In this document: piece after piece, positions 37,875 to 46,904 of the stretch | How the letters are laid out: every line of letters begins with the position of its first letter | How positions within the stretch are numbered: position 1 is the first letter of the stretch | Program-made: the position numbers and the translations under genes | The notes under the pieces: generated by a model | Databases searched by the model: none | Told to the model about the DNA's origin: nothing | What the model saw: the letters and a program-made list of their open reading frames with translations, nothing else | Assembly (NCBI RefSeq): GCF_900104115.1 | Contig: NZ_FNJM01000004.1 | Span: 62,001 to 126,000 of the forward strand | DNA: 64,000 nt | Direction of reading: 5' to 3' | Source of the DNA: Clostridium gasigenes | GTDB lineage: Bacteria; Bacillota; Clostridia; Clostridiales; Clostridiaceae

Positions 37875-39161
37875 ATGTTTATTGATAGATCCAAGATATT
37901 TATTAAATCAGGAGATGGTGGTAATGGTGCGGTTTCTTTTAGAAGAGAAAAATACGTGCCACTTGGTGGTCCAGATGGTGGAGATGGTGGAAGAGGTGGA
38001 AGTATAATATTCAGAGTTGATACTGGTATTACTACACTTTTAGATTTTAAATTCACTAAGAAATTTGTAGCTAAAGATGGAGAAAGAGGTTCAAAATCAA
38101 AATGCTACGGTAAAGATGCAGACGATTTATACATAACAGTTCCACTTGGAACTCTTATTAGAGATTTTGAAAGTAATAAAGTAATAGCAGATCTTTCAGA
38201 TAAAGAAGACGTTTTTGTTTTCTTAAAGGGTGGTCAAGGTGGTAAGGGGAACTGTAAGTTCTGTACACCAACAAGGCAAGCACCACATTTTGCTGAACCT
38301 GGAATGCCAGGAGAAGAAATGTGGTTAACTTTAGAATTAAAATTACTTGCAGACGTTGGGCTTGTAGGTTTCCCTAATGTAGGTAAATCAACATTGTTAT
38401 CAACAGTAACTGCAGCTAAACCAAAGATAGCTAACTATCACTTTACAACAATAAGACCAAATCTTGGAGTTGTTAAAGCTGGCGGTGTTAATGCTTTTGT
38501 TATGGCAGATATTCCAGGAATAATTGAAGGAGCATCAGACGGTGTTGGGTTAGGACTTGATTTCTTAAGACATATAGAAAGAACTAGACTATTAATTCAT
38601 ATTGTTGATATTTCAGGAATGGAAGGTAGAGAGCCTTTTGAAGATTTTAACACAATAAATGAAGAACTTAAAAAATACTCAGTTAAGCTTTGGGATAGAC
38701 CACAAATAATTGTTGCTAACAAAACAGATTTACTTTATGATGATTCAGTTTATGAAGAATTCAAAAGAAAGATGAATGAACTTGGATACGATAAAGTATT
38801 CAAAATGTCAGCAGCTACTAAAACTGGTGTTGAGGAAGTTATTAAAGAAGCGGCAGCTATGCTTCAAGCTATACCAATAACAGGATTAGAAATAACAGAT
38901 GAAGAAAGATTCATCCCACAAGAGAAGAAGTTTACTTATACAATTCAACTAGAAAAGGGTGAAGAATCAGATACTTACTTCATTATTGGAAGTTTCGTAG
39001 ATAGATTATTAAACACTGTAAATATTCATGATGCCGATTCATTAAGATACTTCCATAAAGTATTAAAGAATAAGGGTGTATTAGATGAATTAAGAGAAAT
39101 GGGAATTAAGGATGGCGATATGGTAAGCCTTAATGACTTTGAATTTGAGTATATATTATAG
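37875..39161 (+). CDS. obgE: Ribosome-assembly GTPase Obg
   Basis: The 428-residue protein has the glycine-rich Obg fold at 1-158 ([20 protein letters not shown]), the G domain with [19 protein letters not shown] and NKTD, and the C-terminal OCT domain (about 350-428). It binds the 50S subunit and links ribosome maturation to growth and, in Bacillus, to sporulation entry. It heads the run obgE-yhbY-nadD-yqeK. Confidence 0.98.
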   Translation: MFIDRSKIFIKSGDGGNGAVSFRREKYVPLGGPDGGDGGRGGSIIFRVDTGITTLLDFKFTKKFVAKDGERGSKSKCYGKDADDLYITVPLGTLIRDFESNKVIADLSDKEDVFVFLKGGQGGKGNCKFCTPTRQAPHFAEPGMPGEEMWLTLELKLLADVGLVGFPNVGKSTLLSTVTAAKPKIANYHFTTIRPNLGVVKAGGVNAFVMADIPGIIEGASDGVGLGLDFLRHIERTRLLIHIVDISGMEGREPFEDFNTINEELKKYSVKLWDRPQIIVANKTDLLYDDSVYEEFKRKMNELGYDKVFKMSAATKTGVEEVIKEAAAMLQAIPITGLEITDEERFIPQEKKFTYTIQLEKGEESDTYFIIGSFVDRLLNTVNIHDADSLRYFHKVLKNKGVLDELREMGIKDGDMVSLNDFEFEYIL

Positions 39162-39172
39162 GAGGAAATTAA

Positions 39173-39484
39173 ATGTTGACAGGAAAGCAAAGAGCTCACT
39201 TAAGAGGATTAGCTAACGGTTTATCACCATTATTCCAAGTTGGTAAAAATGGTATAGAAGAAAACTTTATTAAACAAATAAAGGAATCTTTAGAAGTTAG
39301 AGAATTAATTAAGATAAAAGTTTTAGAAAACAGTGGATTAGAAACTAGAGCAGCTTCAGATGAAATCTGCAGAGCTGTAGGTTGCGAAGGAATCCAAGCA
39401 ATTGGAAGTAAAATAGTTTTATACAAAAAATCATCAAAAAATCCGAAAATAGAAGTGCCGGAAGTTAAGAAGAAAAAGAAATAG
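39173..39484 (+). CDS. yhbY: CRM-domain RNA-binding protein YhbY
   Basis: The 103-residue protein is one CRM domain: LTGKQRAHLRGLANGLSPLF, QVGKNGI, and the GxxG-type loop in VGCEGIQAIGSKIVLYK. It associates with pre-50S particles. The C-terminus is a short lysine-rich tail. It starts 12 bases after obgE, with GGAGG before the ATG. Confidence 0.95.
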   Translation: MLTGKQRAHLRGLANGLSPLFQVGKNGIEENFIKQIKESLEVRELIKIKVLENSGLETRAASDEICRAVGCEGIQAIGSKIVLYKKSSKNPKIEVPEVKKKKK

Positions 39485-39485
39485 T

Positions 39486-40088
39486 ATGAAAAGAGTTGGT
39501 ATAATAGGTGGAACCTTTAACCCTATTCATTTGGCTCACTTGTATATTGCATATGAGTCGAAGGACCAGTTAAGTTTAGATAAGGTGATTTTTATACCCA
39601 CAGGAAGCCCCCCTCACAAAGATAATAGAGGTGTAATTAGGGCTTCCTTAAGGTATTCAATGGTAGAAAAGGCGATAGCTTCTTATGATGGATTTGAGAT
39701 AAGTGACTATGAAATACAAAAGATAGGTTATAGCTACACTCATGAAACTTTAGAAAAATTTAAAACAAATGATTGTGAATTGTTTTTTATAACAGGCGCA
39801 GATTGTTTAATGGATATTGAAAAATGGAAGTATCCAGAAAAGATATTAGAACTATGTACTTTTGTAGTATTTACAAGAAGTGGATATGATAATATGAAAT
39901 TACAGGAGCAAAAGAAAAATATAGAAAAAAAGTATAACACAAATATTAAATTTTTAGATATAATAGATTTAGAAATCTCATCATCTATGATTAGAGAAAG
40001 AATTAAAGAAGATAAAAGAATTGATTTTTTTGTGCCAAAAGATGTTTTAGATTTCATTATAGAAAAAAATCTATATAAGGAGATATAA
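39486..40088 (+). CDS. nadD: Nicotinate-nucleotide adenylyltransferase
   Basis: The 200-residue enzyme makes deamido-NAD from nicotinate mononucleotide and ATP. It has GGTFNPIHLAHL at 8-19 (HxGH-type motif; the usual GGTFDP reads GGTFNP), PTGSPPHK and the C-terminal SSSMIRERI. It begins 2 bases after yhbY, so it is translationally coupled. Confidence 0.96.
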   Translation: MKRVGIIGGTFNPIHLAHLYIAYESKDQLSLDKVIFIPTGSPPHKDNRGVIRASLRYSMVEKAIASYDGFEISDYEIQKIGYSYTHETLEKFKTNDCELFFITGADCLMDIEKWKYPEKILELCTFVVFTRSGYDNMKLQEQKKNIEKKYNTNIKFLDIIDLEISSSMIRERIKEDKRIDFFVPKDVLDFIIEKNLYKEI

Positions 40089-40089
40089 T

Positions 40090-40659
40090 ATGTGGGATAT
40101 AGATAAGATAAAAGCTTACCTTGAAGAAAATTTAACAGAAAGTAGATATATTCATACCTTAGGAGTTATAGAAACAGCAAAGGCTTTAGCTAGTATAAAT
40201 AAGATAGACTTGGAAAAAGCAGAAATAGCGGCTCTAGCTCATGATGTAGCTAAGAATATGAATATAGAAACAATGAGGCAAATAATTGAGGAACATAATA
40301 TAAAATTGCCATATGAAACCTTGAAAACACCAGAGTTATGGCATAGTATTATTGCACCGATTATTGGAGAAGAAGTTTTTCAAATAGAGGATAGGGACAT
40401 ATTAAATGCTATGAGATGGCATACTACAGGAAGAGAAAATATGACTACCTTAGAAAAAATTATCTATATGGCAGATATGATAGAGCCAAAACGGAGCTTT
40501 CAAGGGGTAGAAGAATTAAGAAAAGCTACCTTTGAAAATTTAGATAAAGGATTTATAATGGCGTTAAACCATACTATAAATTACTTGTTAAATAAAGGGT
40601 TTTGTATAGATGTTAATACTATAGAAGCTAGAAATTTTATTATATTAAATAATAAATAA
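40090..40659 (+). CDS. yqeK: HD-domain hydrolase YqeK
   Basis: The 189-residue HD-domain protein has RYIHTLGVIETAKALA, the AHDVAKNM metal motif near 53, and MRWHTTGRENMTTLEKIIYM with the second His and lysine. YqeK members are symmetrical Ap4A hydrolases in Firmicutes. It starts one base after nadD, its usual neighbour. Confidence 0.95.
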   Translation: MWDIDKIKAYLEENLTESRYIHTLGVIETAKALASINKIDLEKAEIAALAHDVAKNMNIETMRQIIEEHNIKLPYETLKTPELWHSIIAPIIGEEVFQIEDRDILNAMRWHTTGRENMTTLEKIIYMADMIEPKRSFQGVEELRKATFENLDKGFIMALNHTINYLLNKGFCIDVNTIEARNFIILNNK

Positions 40660-40733
40660 GCATTTTTTTCAAGATATCTAATGAAATATATATCATTTAG
40701 ATTAATTATTTACAGAGAAATGAGGTTTTTATA

Positions 40734-42095
40734 ATGGGGAGAGATAGAAAGAAGTATAGTGAAGCTGGAGTTAGCACTAGTAAAGAAGTTGAAAGACGTA
40801 AAAAAAAGATGAAAATGAAAAAACAGATGAGGAGAAGACGAATTACAACATTAATAATCACCTTAATTATAGGAGCTATAATAGGTGGTGGAATTTATAT
40901 TTACTCATTCTTATCTGGATTAAATAGTAGCAGTTTACCAGGAGCAGTAGATCCTATTGGTAAAAATCCTGTAAACATTCTTGTGTTAGGAATGGACATA
41001 GGGGATGCAGATCAAGCAGAAAGTGAAGTTGGAAGACGAACAGATACAATGATGGTTCTAAATTATAATCCAACTACTAAAAAGGCGAAAATTGTATCGG
41101 TACCAAGAGATACAATGATAGAAGTAAATGGTGCAGTTGGTGAAAATGGGAAATTACAAAAATATTGGAAAATGAATGCGGCTTATGCTATTGGCGGAGA
41201 TGAAGAAGTTACAAATCAAATACAGGATATTTTAGAAATCCAAATTAACTATCTAGTAAAAATTGATTATAATGCATTTAGAAATATAATAGATGCTATT
41301 GGTGGGGTAGAAATGTATATAGATCAAGATATGTACTATGATGATGATGGTCAGGATCTTCATATAAACTTTAAGGCTGGAGAAACTGTTAATTTGGATG
41401 GGAAAAAGGCAGAGGAATTCTTTAGATGGAGAAAAAATAACGATGGTACAGGATTTGCAAATGGTGATTTAGATAGAATTGAAAATCAACAAAAGTTTGT
41501 TAAAAAAGTTATAGAAAAATGTATTTCACCATCAGTAGTTGTTAAAATACCTAAAATATTGAATGTTGTAAAGGCTAGTTTAGAGACTAATTTAGATGCA
41601 AACCAAATGCTTAAATATGCAATGCAATTAGTAAAGCTAAGTAAAGAAGATGTTACAATGGCAACAGTACAAGGGGAAACCAAAGATATTTATGATCAAT
41701 CTTTCTTTATATATGATAAAGAAATGAATTTAGAACTTTTAAAATCTTTACATTCAGGAGAAGGTGTAGATAGTTCTGATAAAACTGATATGGTAGATAT
41801 ATCAAAGATACAAATTAAATCGAATCTGAAAATAATGGTGTTAAATGCTACCAGTATAAATGGTTTAGCTGGTAAAGTTAAGGATAAAATGGATAATTTA
41901 GGATACGGAAATATTGAGACTGGCAATACAGAGCATCAAGATAAAAGTGTTATAATGACTGAAAATAAAGAAATCAAAGATTTTTTAAAGACTGATACGG
42001 ATATAAAGAAAGTTGAAAAACTATCTAAAAAAGACTATCAAAATTATGATGTAGTAATTGTTCTTGGAAAAGACTATGATTTGTCTGGAGAGTAA
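40734..42095 (+). CDS. LytR-CpsA-Psr family cell-wall ligase with LytR_C domain
   Basis: The 453-residue protein has a basic cytoplasmic N-terminus, one membrane helix (about residues 39-62), and an extracellular LCP domain with NILVLGMD, RRTDTMMVLNYNP, VSVPRDTMIE and GDLDRIENQQKFVK. A LytR_C domain at about 360-440 (KIMVLNATSINGLAGKVKDK) follows. LCP enzymes attach secondary polymers such as teichoic acids to peptidoglycan. It follows yqeK. The rsfS gene that often follows here is absent from this spot. Confidence 0.92.
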   Translation: MGRDRKKYSEAGVSTSKEVERRKKKMKMKKQMRRRRITTLIITLIIGAIIGGGIYIYSFLSGLNSSSLPGAVDPIGKNPVNILVLGMDIGDADQAESEVGRRTDTMMVLNYNPTTKKAKIVSVPRDTMIEVNGAVGENGKLQKYWKMNAAYAIGGDEEVTNQIQDILEIQINYLVKIDYNAFRNIIDAIGGVEMYIDQDMYYDDDGQDLHINFKAGETVNLDGKKAEEFFRWRKNNDGTGFANGDLDRIENQQKFVKKVIEKCISPSVVVKIPKILNVVKASLETNLDANQMLKYAMQLVKLSKEDVTMATVQGETKDIYDQSFFIYDKEMNLELLKSLHSGEGVDSSDKTDMVDISKIQIKSNLKIMVLNATSINGLAGKVKDKMDNLGYGNIETGNTEHQDKSVIMTENKEIKDFLKTDTDIKKVEKLSKKDYQNYDVVIVLGKDYDLSGE

Positions 42096-42098
42096 ATA

Positions 42099-42998
42099 AT
42101 GTGTACTATAGAAAAAAAGGTAGAAGAAGAGCATAAGGGTAAAAAGATAAGATTGTTTTTAAAAGAGGATCTTGGTATCTCATCAAGAATGATAAGAAGT
42201 GCGTCCATTGAAAAAAGAATATTAGTTAATAAAGTTCCAGTGAAAATGGATTATCTTTTAAAAGTAAATGATAATGTTGTTGTTAATTTATTTAAAGAAG
42301 AAAGTCAAAATATTACACCGGAGCCTATGGATTTAGATATTGTTTATGAAGATGATGATATTATTGTAGTTAACAAAAGACCTAATATGATTGTTCATCC
42401 AACAAAAAATAATAAATCAGGAACTTTAGCTAATGGGCTTTTGCATTACTTCAAAGAAACAAACCAAAAATGTATTGTAAGGCTCGTAAGTAGGTTAGAT
42501 ATGGATACTTCAGGGTTAATAATAATTGCAAAACATCAATTTGCTCATATGCAGTTATCAAAAGATATGAGTGAAGATAAAATAGAAAAGCGATATATAG
42601 CAGTTGTTCATGGTAATTTAGAAAAACTAGAAGGTACAATAGATTTACCTATATATAGACCAGATGGAGAAGGGGCAGTAAGAAGAGTAATTGATAGTAG
42701 AGGTCAAAGAAGTATAACTCATTATAAGGTAGTTGAAAGGCTGAAAAATGCTGATATAGTTGAATGTATTTTAGAAACTGGAAGAACTCATCAAATAAGA
42801 GTGCATTTAAAAGCATTAGGGCATCCCATATACGGAGATACATTCTACGGTGATGAAAATGATAATGAGTTAATAAATAGGCAGGCATTGCATGCTTACG
42901 GCTTAAATTTAGAATCTCCTAGAACTAAGGAAGTTTTAGAACTTAGAGCAACATTACCAAGTGATATAGAAAACCTTATAAATCTATTAAAAGTATAA
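42099..42998 (+). CDS. RluA/RluD-family pseudouridine synthase
   Basis: The 299-residue protein has an N-terminal S4 RNA-binding domain (about 1-75) and a catalytic domain with VRLVSRLDMDTSGLIIIAK, where the Asp of RLD is the nucleophile. It also has EKRYIAVVHG and GRTHQIRVHLKALGHPIYGD. It isomerises uridines in ribosomal RNA. The target position cannot be read from sequence. It starts 3 bases after the LCP gene and ends at a strong terminator. Confidence 0.93.
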   Translation: MCTIEKKVEEEHKGKKIRLFLKEDLGISSRMIRSASIEKRILVNKVPVKMDYLLKVNDNVVVNLFKEESQNITPEPMDLDIVYEDDDIIVVNKRPNMIVHPTKNNKSGTLANGLLHYFKETNQKCIVRLVSRLDMDTSGLIIIAKHQFAHMQLSKDMSEDKIEKRYIAVVHGNLEKLEGTIDLPIYRPDGEGAVRRVIDSRGQRSITHYKVVERLKNADIVECILETGRTHQIRVHLKALGHPIYGDTFYGDENDNELINRQALHAYGLNLESPRTKEVLELRATLPSDIENLINLLKV

Positions 42999-43043
42999 AA
43001 AACAGGCATTTAAATTTAATATAATTTAAATGCCTGTTTTTTT
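42997..43043. terminator. Strong terminator between the pseudouridine synthase and dacF-like genes
   Basis: AAAAACAGGCATTTAAATT pairs perfectly with AATTTAAATGCCTGTTTTT across a 5-6 base loop. The genes on both sides converge. Confidence 0.92.
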
Positions 43044-43083
43044 ATGTTTTATATTTTTAAAAATATATATGGTGACTTGTAAT

Positions 43084-44340
43084 CTAGTATTTTTCAGATT
43101 TCATATGTCGTTTAAATTTAACAAATAGAATGGTCATAAGGGCTAATATTATTACTAAAATTGAAGCTAAACCTAGCATAGACATTTTGTTTTGCTTTAA
43201 GTTATCTATAGATGTGGCAACAGCAATTTTAAAAGTATATTCCCTATCTGCAGCACTAATAAATTCTAAATCACCGTAAATTTTACCGTTTAACAATATA
43301 TTACCGGTAAACAATGATTGACCTTTAGTTAGTGTCTCTTTTGATAAATTTTTAGGTTCATAAGAGAATGTAACTTCGGGAACTATATCGGATTTAGCTT
43401 TACTATAATAGAGATCCTTATTCGAAAGTAAGGGTATTATAGTTTCATCATTTATATTATATTCAGCTATTTTATCCCCTTTTGAAACTAATTTAACTGT
43501 TTCAAAGGAATCAAAACCATAATCAAATAATTGACCAACACTTAAAAATTGAGCATCTTTATTTTCTGCATTTAAAAAAGACGATATAAGTACTTGACCA
43601 TCTTTTACAGCAGCAGCGGCATATGTATGGTTTGCTTCAGGAGTATATCCTACTTTACCTGAATAAGCATATTTATAATAGTAAGGAGTTTCTGCGTTTA
43701 AACAATGATTTTTATTGTTAGCCCATTTTTCACTACCATCATAATTTGGATTGCTTTTAAAAATATAATAAGGAGTTCTATCAATTTCATTAAATTCAGG
43801 ACTTGCATAAGCGGCTTTCATAATTAAAGCTAAATCATAAGCTGTTGTTATGTGGCCATCCTCATGTAATCCACTAGGATTTTTGAAGGTGGTATTATTA
43901 GCTCCAAGATCCTTAGCTTTTTGTGTCATTAAAACTGCAAATGCAGCATTTGAACCTGCAATGTGTTCAGCTAATGCTTCAGCAGTATCATTACCAGATT
44001 CTAGCAATAAACCAAGTAAGAGTTCTTTTATTGTATAAGTTTGACCCGTAGATATACCAATTGCAGATCCGTCAACTAGTGGTGGATTAGCACCTATAGT
44101 TACTTTGTCATCTAGGTTAGCATTATCAAGAGTTACTAAAGCTGTCATAAGCTTTGTAGTAGAGGCTGGTTCAAATTGAACATCTGGATTTTTAGAAAAC
44201 AGAACATCTCCTGTAATTCCATCCATTAAAACTACTCCCTTAGCATCTAAGGGTGGAACCGTAGTAGCTGTAGCTGTAGTAATAATTAAGTTAGTACAAA
44301 TAAATAATATTAAAAGAATTTTTGCAATTAAATTTTTCAT
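43084..44340 (-). CDS. D-alanyl-D-alanine carboxypeptidase (DacA/DacF family)
   Basis: The 418-residue protein has a signal peptide (about 1-25) and a penicillin-binding domain with PASTTKLM (SxxK, Ser near 58) and ESGNDTAEAL (SGN). The third motif position reads SGKVGYTPEANH, so KTG appears as KVG. A beta-sandwich domain follows, then a C-terminal membrane helix (MLGLASILVIILALMTILFV) with a basic tail. It trims the terminal D-Ala from peptidoglycan stem peptides. A GCGGGGGATT ribosome binding site precedes the ATG. It could be vegetative or sporulation-specific. Confidence 0.92.
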   Translation of the reverse strand: MKNLIAKILLILFICTNLIITTATATTVPPLDAKGVVLMDGITGDVLFSKNPDVQFEPASTTKLMTALVTLDNANLDDKVTIGANPPLVDGSAIGISTGQTYTIKELLLGLLLESGNDTAEALAEHIAGSNAAFAVLMTQKAKDLGANNTTFKNPSGLHEDGHITTAYDLALIMKAAYASPEFNEIDRTPYYIFKSNPNYDGSEKWANNKNHCLNAETPYYYKYAYSGKVGYTPEANHTYAAAAVKDGQVLISSFLNAENKDAQFLSVGQLFDYGFDSFETVKLVSKGDKIAEYNINDETIIPLLSNKDLYYSKAKSDIVPEVTFSYEPKNLSKETLTKGQSLFTGNILLNGKIYGDLEFISAADREYTFKIAVATSIDNLKQNKMSMLGLASILVIILALMTILFVKFKRHMKSEKY

Positions 44341-44360
44341 AATTAATCCCCCGCGAATTT

Positions 44361-44384
44361 CATTATTTTTTTCAAGTGCCTAAT
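44361..44384. repeat. Half copy of the dispersed repeat
   Basis: CATTATTTTTTTCAAGTGCC then TAATG is a right arm alone, directly upstream of the dacF-like gene. Confidence 0.45.
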
Positions 44385-44525
44385 GTATATTAAATAAATA
44401 TTTATGAATATATAATTATTTATTTAACATGCATAAGTATTCTAACAAAAATAATTACAAATTTCTAGTTATTGTTGCTTTATTAGTTGTTTTTAATAAA
44501 AAAATTGTATTAAAATGGTAAAAAT

Positions 44526-44586
44526 AAGGCGTGTTCAAAAAAGAAAGACTATCATATTGACTAGTTATTTTTTTCAAGACCCTAAG
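44526..44586. repeat. Dispersed palindromic intergenic repeat
   Basis: AAGGCGTGTTCAAAAAAGAA then AGACTA pairs with TTGACTAGTTATTTTTTTCA then AGACCCTAAG. It lies in the 44341-44712 gap between divergent dacF-like and comEA genes. This gap otherwise shows nothing but repeats. Confidence 0.65.
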
Positions 44587-44633
44587 TAAATTGAATTAAA
44601 ATAGAATAAATAGGTCAATAATTATAAAGAAAC

Positions 44634-44692
44634 TTATGGGCTGAAAGAAAATATACTAGAATCTGACTAGTTATTTTTTGAAGCTACATTAA
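44634..44692. repeat. Dispersed palindromic intergenic repeat
   Basis: TTATGGGCTGAAAGAAAATA then TACTAG pairs with GACTAGTTATTTTTTGAAGC then TACATTAA. It is about 50 bases from the previous copy and just upstream of comEA. Confidence 0.65.
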
Positions 44693-44712
44693 CAAATTAA
44701 GAGGAGTAGGGT

Positions 44713-45414
44713 ATGAAGCATTTAAAAGATTTGAAAGATAAGAAAATTATAGGATGTGTGGCTTTAGTTGTGATATTCTTTTTAGCTTCATTTTTCATAT
44801 ATGGACAAAGAAAAAATAAGGTGTTTAAAGATGAATACATGAAAAATATATTTGTAGATGAAGGAGGCTTAGAAGAAAGTGTGCAGGTTAATGGAAAAGT
44901 AGAAAAAAATAGTGGAATTAAAAGTGAATCGGCAGAAGTTCCATTAAAGAAAAGTGAAGTTACAGTAGAGATAAAAGGTGAGGTTAAAAATCCAAAGGTA
45001 TATACTTTACCACAAGGATCTATAATAAATGATTTAATAGATAAGGCTGGTGGGTTAACAGTCGATGCAAATATTTTAAATATAAACAGAGCTAAAGTTC
45101 TGAAAAATGAAGATTTAATAGTAATAGAAAATATAAAAAATGTGGAAGCTATTCCGCAAGGTGGAGCAAATGGTAAAATAGAAGGTGGCGGTGTTAGCGC
45201 AGCTAAGGTTGATTCAAATGCTAACACAATAAATATTAATACAGCTGACTTAAGTGGTTTAATGAATATAGATGGTATTGGAGAAAAAACAGCTCAAAAA
45301 ATAATAGATTATAGAGAAGAAAATGGCGGGTTTAAGTCAATTGAAGATATTAAAAATGTGGATAGAATAGGTGATAAAACCTTTGAAAAAATGAAAGATA
45401 AAATTTCTTGTTAG
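44713..45414 (+). CDS. comEA: ComEA-family competence DNA-binding protein
   Basis: The 233-residue protein has one N-terminal membrane helix (about 14-34) and a SLBB domain at about 85-145 (VEIKGEVKNPKVYTLPQGSI). The C-terminal double helix-hairpin-helix has NINTADLSGLMNIDGIGEKT and GGFKSIEDIKNVDRIGDKTF. ComEA binds incoming double-stranded DNA outside the membrane and feeds it to ComEC. comEC is not adjacent here. The ribosome binding site is GAGGAG. Confidence 0.93.
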   Translation: MKHLKDLKDKKIIGCVALVVIFFLASFFIYGQRKNKVFKDEYMKNIFVDEGGLEESVQVNGKVEKNSGIKSESAEVPLKKSEVTVEIKGEVKNPKVYTLPQGSIINDLIDKAGGLTVDANILNINRAKVLKNEDLIVIENIKNVEAIPQGGANGKIEGGGVSAAKVDSNANTININTADLSGLMNIDGIGEKTAQKIIDYREENGGFKSIEDIKNVDRIGDKTFEKMKDKISC

Positions 45415-45662
45415 TTAAGGTTTGAATAAGTAGTGTTTTATGGTAAACTTATTTATAGAAATTTAAATGGGGGGAAAGGGAAGCGAAAATAATTCTATAA
45501 AACTATAATAAATTATAGTAATATATGACAAAATATAGTGCAAAGAGCCCTGTTATGGAGATTTAATTCAATTTACAACACTTTTAAAACATAATGGAAG
45601 GTGTTATAATAGAATTAATTATGAAAATAAAAAATAAAGAAATTTCTAGGGGGAATTACATT

Positions 45663-46322
45663 ATGGGAAGAAAGTTAATTGCCGTTTTAATATGTGGAAT
45701 ACTAACTTTTTCTTTAGTTTCTTGTAAAGACAACAATGGAAAAATTGAAAAAGAAACTCCCAAAGTTAAAGTTGAGGAACGCGTAATTGAAGGGACTTGG
45801 GCAAAAGATTACACAAAAGATGAAATTACATCTTTTCACAAAGATATAATGAGTAGGGTGGAAGATTTAACGAAAATATATGAATTGAAATATGAAAAAA
45901 AAGAAATAGTTAAAGAGGAAAATGGAGTTACGGTTAATTCTAATGAAATATATGTGGATAATTTAAACCCAGAGCCAAATAGACTAGAAAGCATGTACTA
46001 TGGTTTTAAAATCTATGGTGAAGATTTATCACAAGGTCAAATTTTAATGAAATTAGGATTTAACTTAGATAATAAGACAATAAAAGAAGCTGGTAAATTT
46101 GATTTTAAAGAAACCTCAATAACTTCATATTCACAAGCATTTACAGGGGTAAATGATAGAGACTATACTGAATTAAACAATAAGATATATGCAATTATAA
46201 ATGGCGATAATTCGGAACAAACAATAGAAAACAATTTAGATGGAATTATAGAAACAGTAAGCATAAAGGATAATTATCTTTTATACAAATTAGAAACCAA
46301 AAAATATAATTTGAAAAAATAA
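45663..46322 (+). CDS. Lipoprotein of unknown function
   Basis: The 219-residue protein has an N-terminal signal and lipobox (GRKLIAVLICGILTFSLVSC), with Cys at about residue 21. The mature part is charged and mixed alpha/beta and I do not recognise a family. The ATG at 45663 is preceded by AGGGGGAATT. The frame is open further upstream, but that extension would bury the signal peptide and has no ribosome binding site. The 248-base gap before it shows a possible TATAAT at 45605 and nothing else. Confidence 0.68.
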   Translation: MGRKLIAVLICGILTFSLVSCKDNNGKIEKETPKVKVEERVIEGTWAKDYTKDEITSFHKDIMSRVEDLTKIYELKYEKKEIVKEENGVTVNSNEIYVDNLNPEPNRLESMYYGFKIYGEDLSQGQILMKLGFNLDNKTIKEAGKFDFKETSITSYSQAFTGVNDRDYTELNNKIYAIINGDNSEQTIENNLDGIIETVSIKDNYLLYKLETKKYNLKK

Positions 46323-46380
46323 TATGAGTAGTTTTGAATATTTATTTTTAAAATTATTTAAATAGTAGGAGGAAGTTAGA

Positions 46381-46776
46381 ATGTCAGAAAAGGAAGTAGT
46401 AGTAGAAAATGAGGAAGTTTCAAACATAGACAATACAATTGAAGAAACAGAGGTTGTATCAGAAAGTGTTGAAGAAATATTAGTAAAAGAAAGTTTGGTA
46501 GAAGACATACAAGTAGAAGATAAACAAAAGGTAAAAGATAATTGTTTTATTAAAGAATTATTAGTGGGTGTAATAGATCAAATAGTTGTTATAGCAGGAG
46601 CTTTAGCTACTTTATTAGTATTTAATTTAATACTAAAGATATTTGGATATTATGTATCAGAAAAAGAAACTATTTTCTTAATAATATATATACTTATAAA
46701 TATTATATATGTACCAGTTTGTAAAATGCTTAAATTAAAAGAAACAGTAGGAAGAAAAATATTATTAAATAAATAA
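46381..46776 (+). CDS. Small membrane protein with acidic N-terminus (RDD-like)
   Basis: The 131-residue protein has an acidic, Glu/Val-rich N-terminus (about 1-55) with no predicted fold and then two hydrophobic segments (VGVIDQIVVIAGALATLLVF; TIFLIIYILINIIYVPVCKM). A KETVGRKIL tail follows. The D-Q position in the first helix and the final TVGRK resemble RDD-family membrane domains, but the protein is short. The ribosome binding site is AGGAGGAAG. It may be co-transcribed with the lipoprotein gene, 58 bases upstream. Confidence 0.6.
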   Translation: MSEKEVVVENEEVSNIDNTIEETEVVSESVEEILVKESLVEDIQVEDKQKVKDNCFIKELLVGVIDQIVVIAGALATLLVFNLILKIFGYYVSEKETIFLIIYILINIIYVPVCKMLKLKETVGRKILLNK

Positions 46777-46778
46777 TA

Positions 46779-46890
46779 TTAGTCACTTAAAAATAACTAG
46801 CAATTAGACATTTAAAAAATAACTAGAATATAGACTTGTTATTTTTTTTATGTCTCTTATGCTGGTTATTTTCTTTGAGAAGACTTAAAA
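46779..46890. repeat. Nested dispersed repeats: one copy apparently inserted in another
   Basis: The outer arms are TTAGTCACTTAAAAATAACT and TGCTGGTTATTTTCTTTGAG then AAGACTTAAA. Between them is a complete copy at about 46805-46860: TTAGACATTTAAAAAATAAC and GACTTGTTATTTTTTTTATG then TCTCTTA. The layout is a repeat inside the loop of another repeat. Confidence 0.6.
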
Positions 46891-46904
46891 ATTAGGAGTG
46901 TAAT

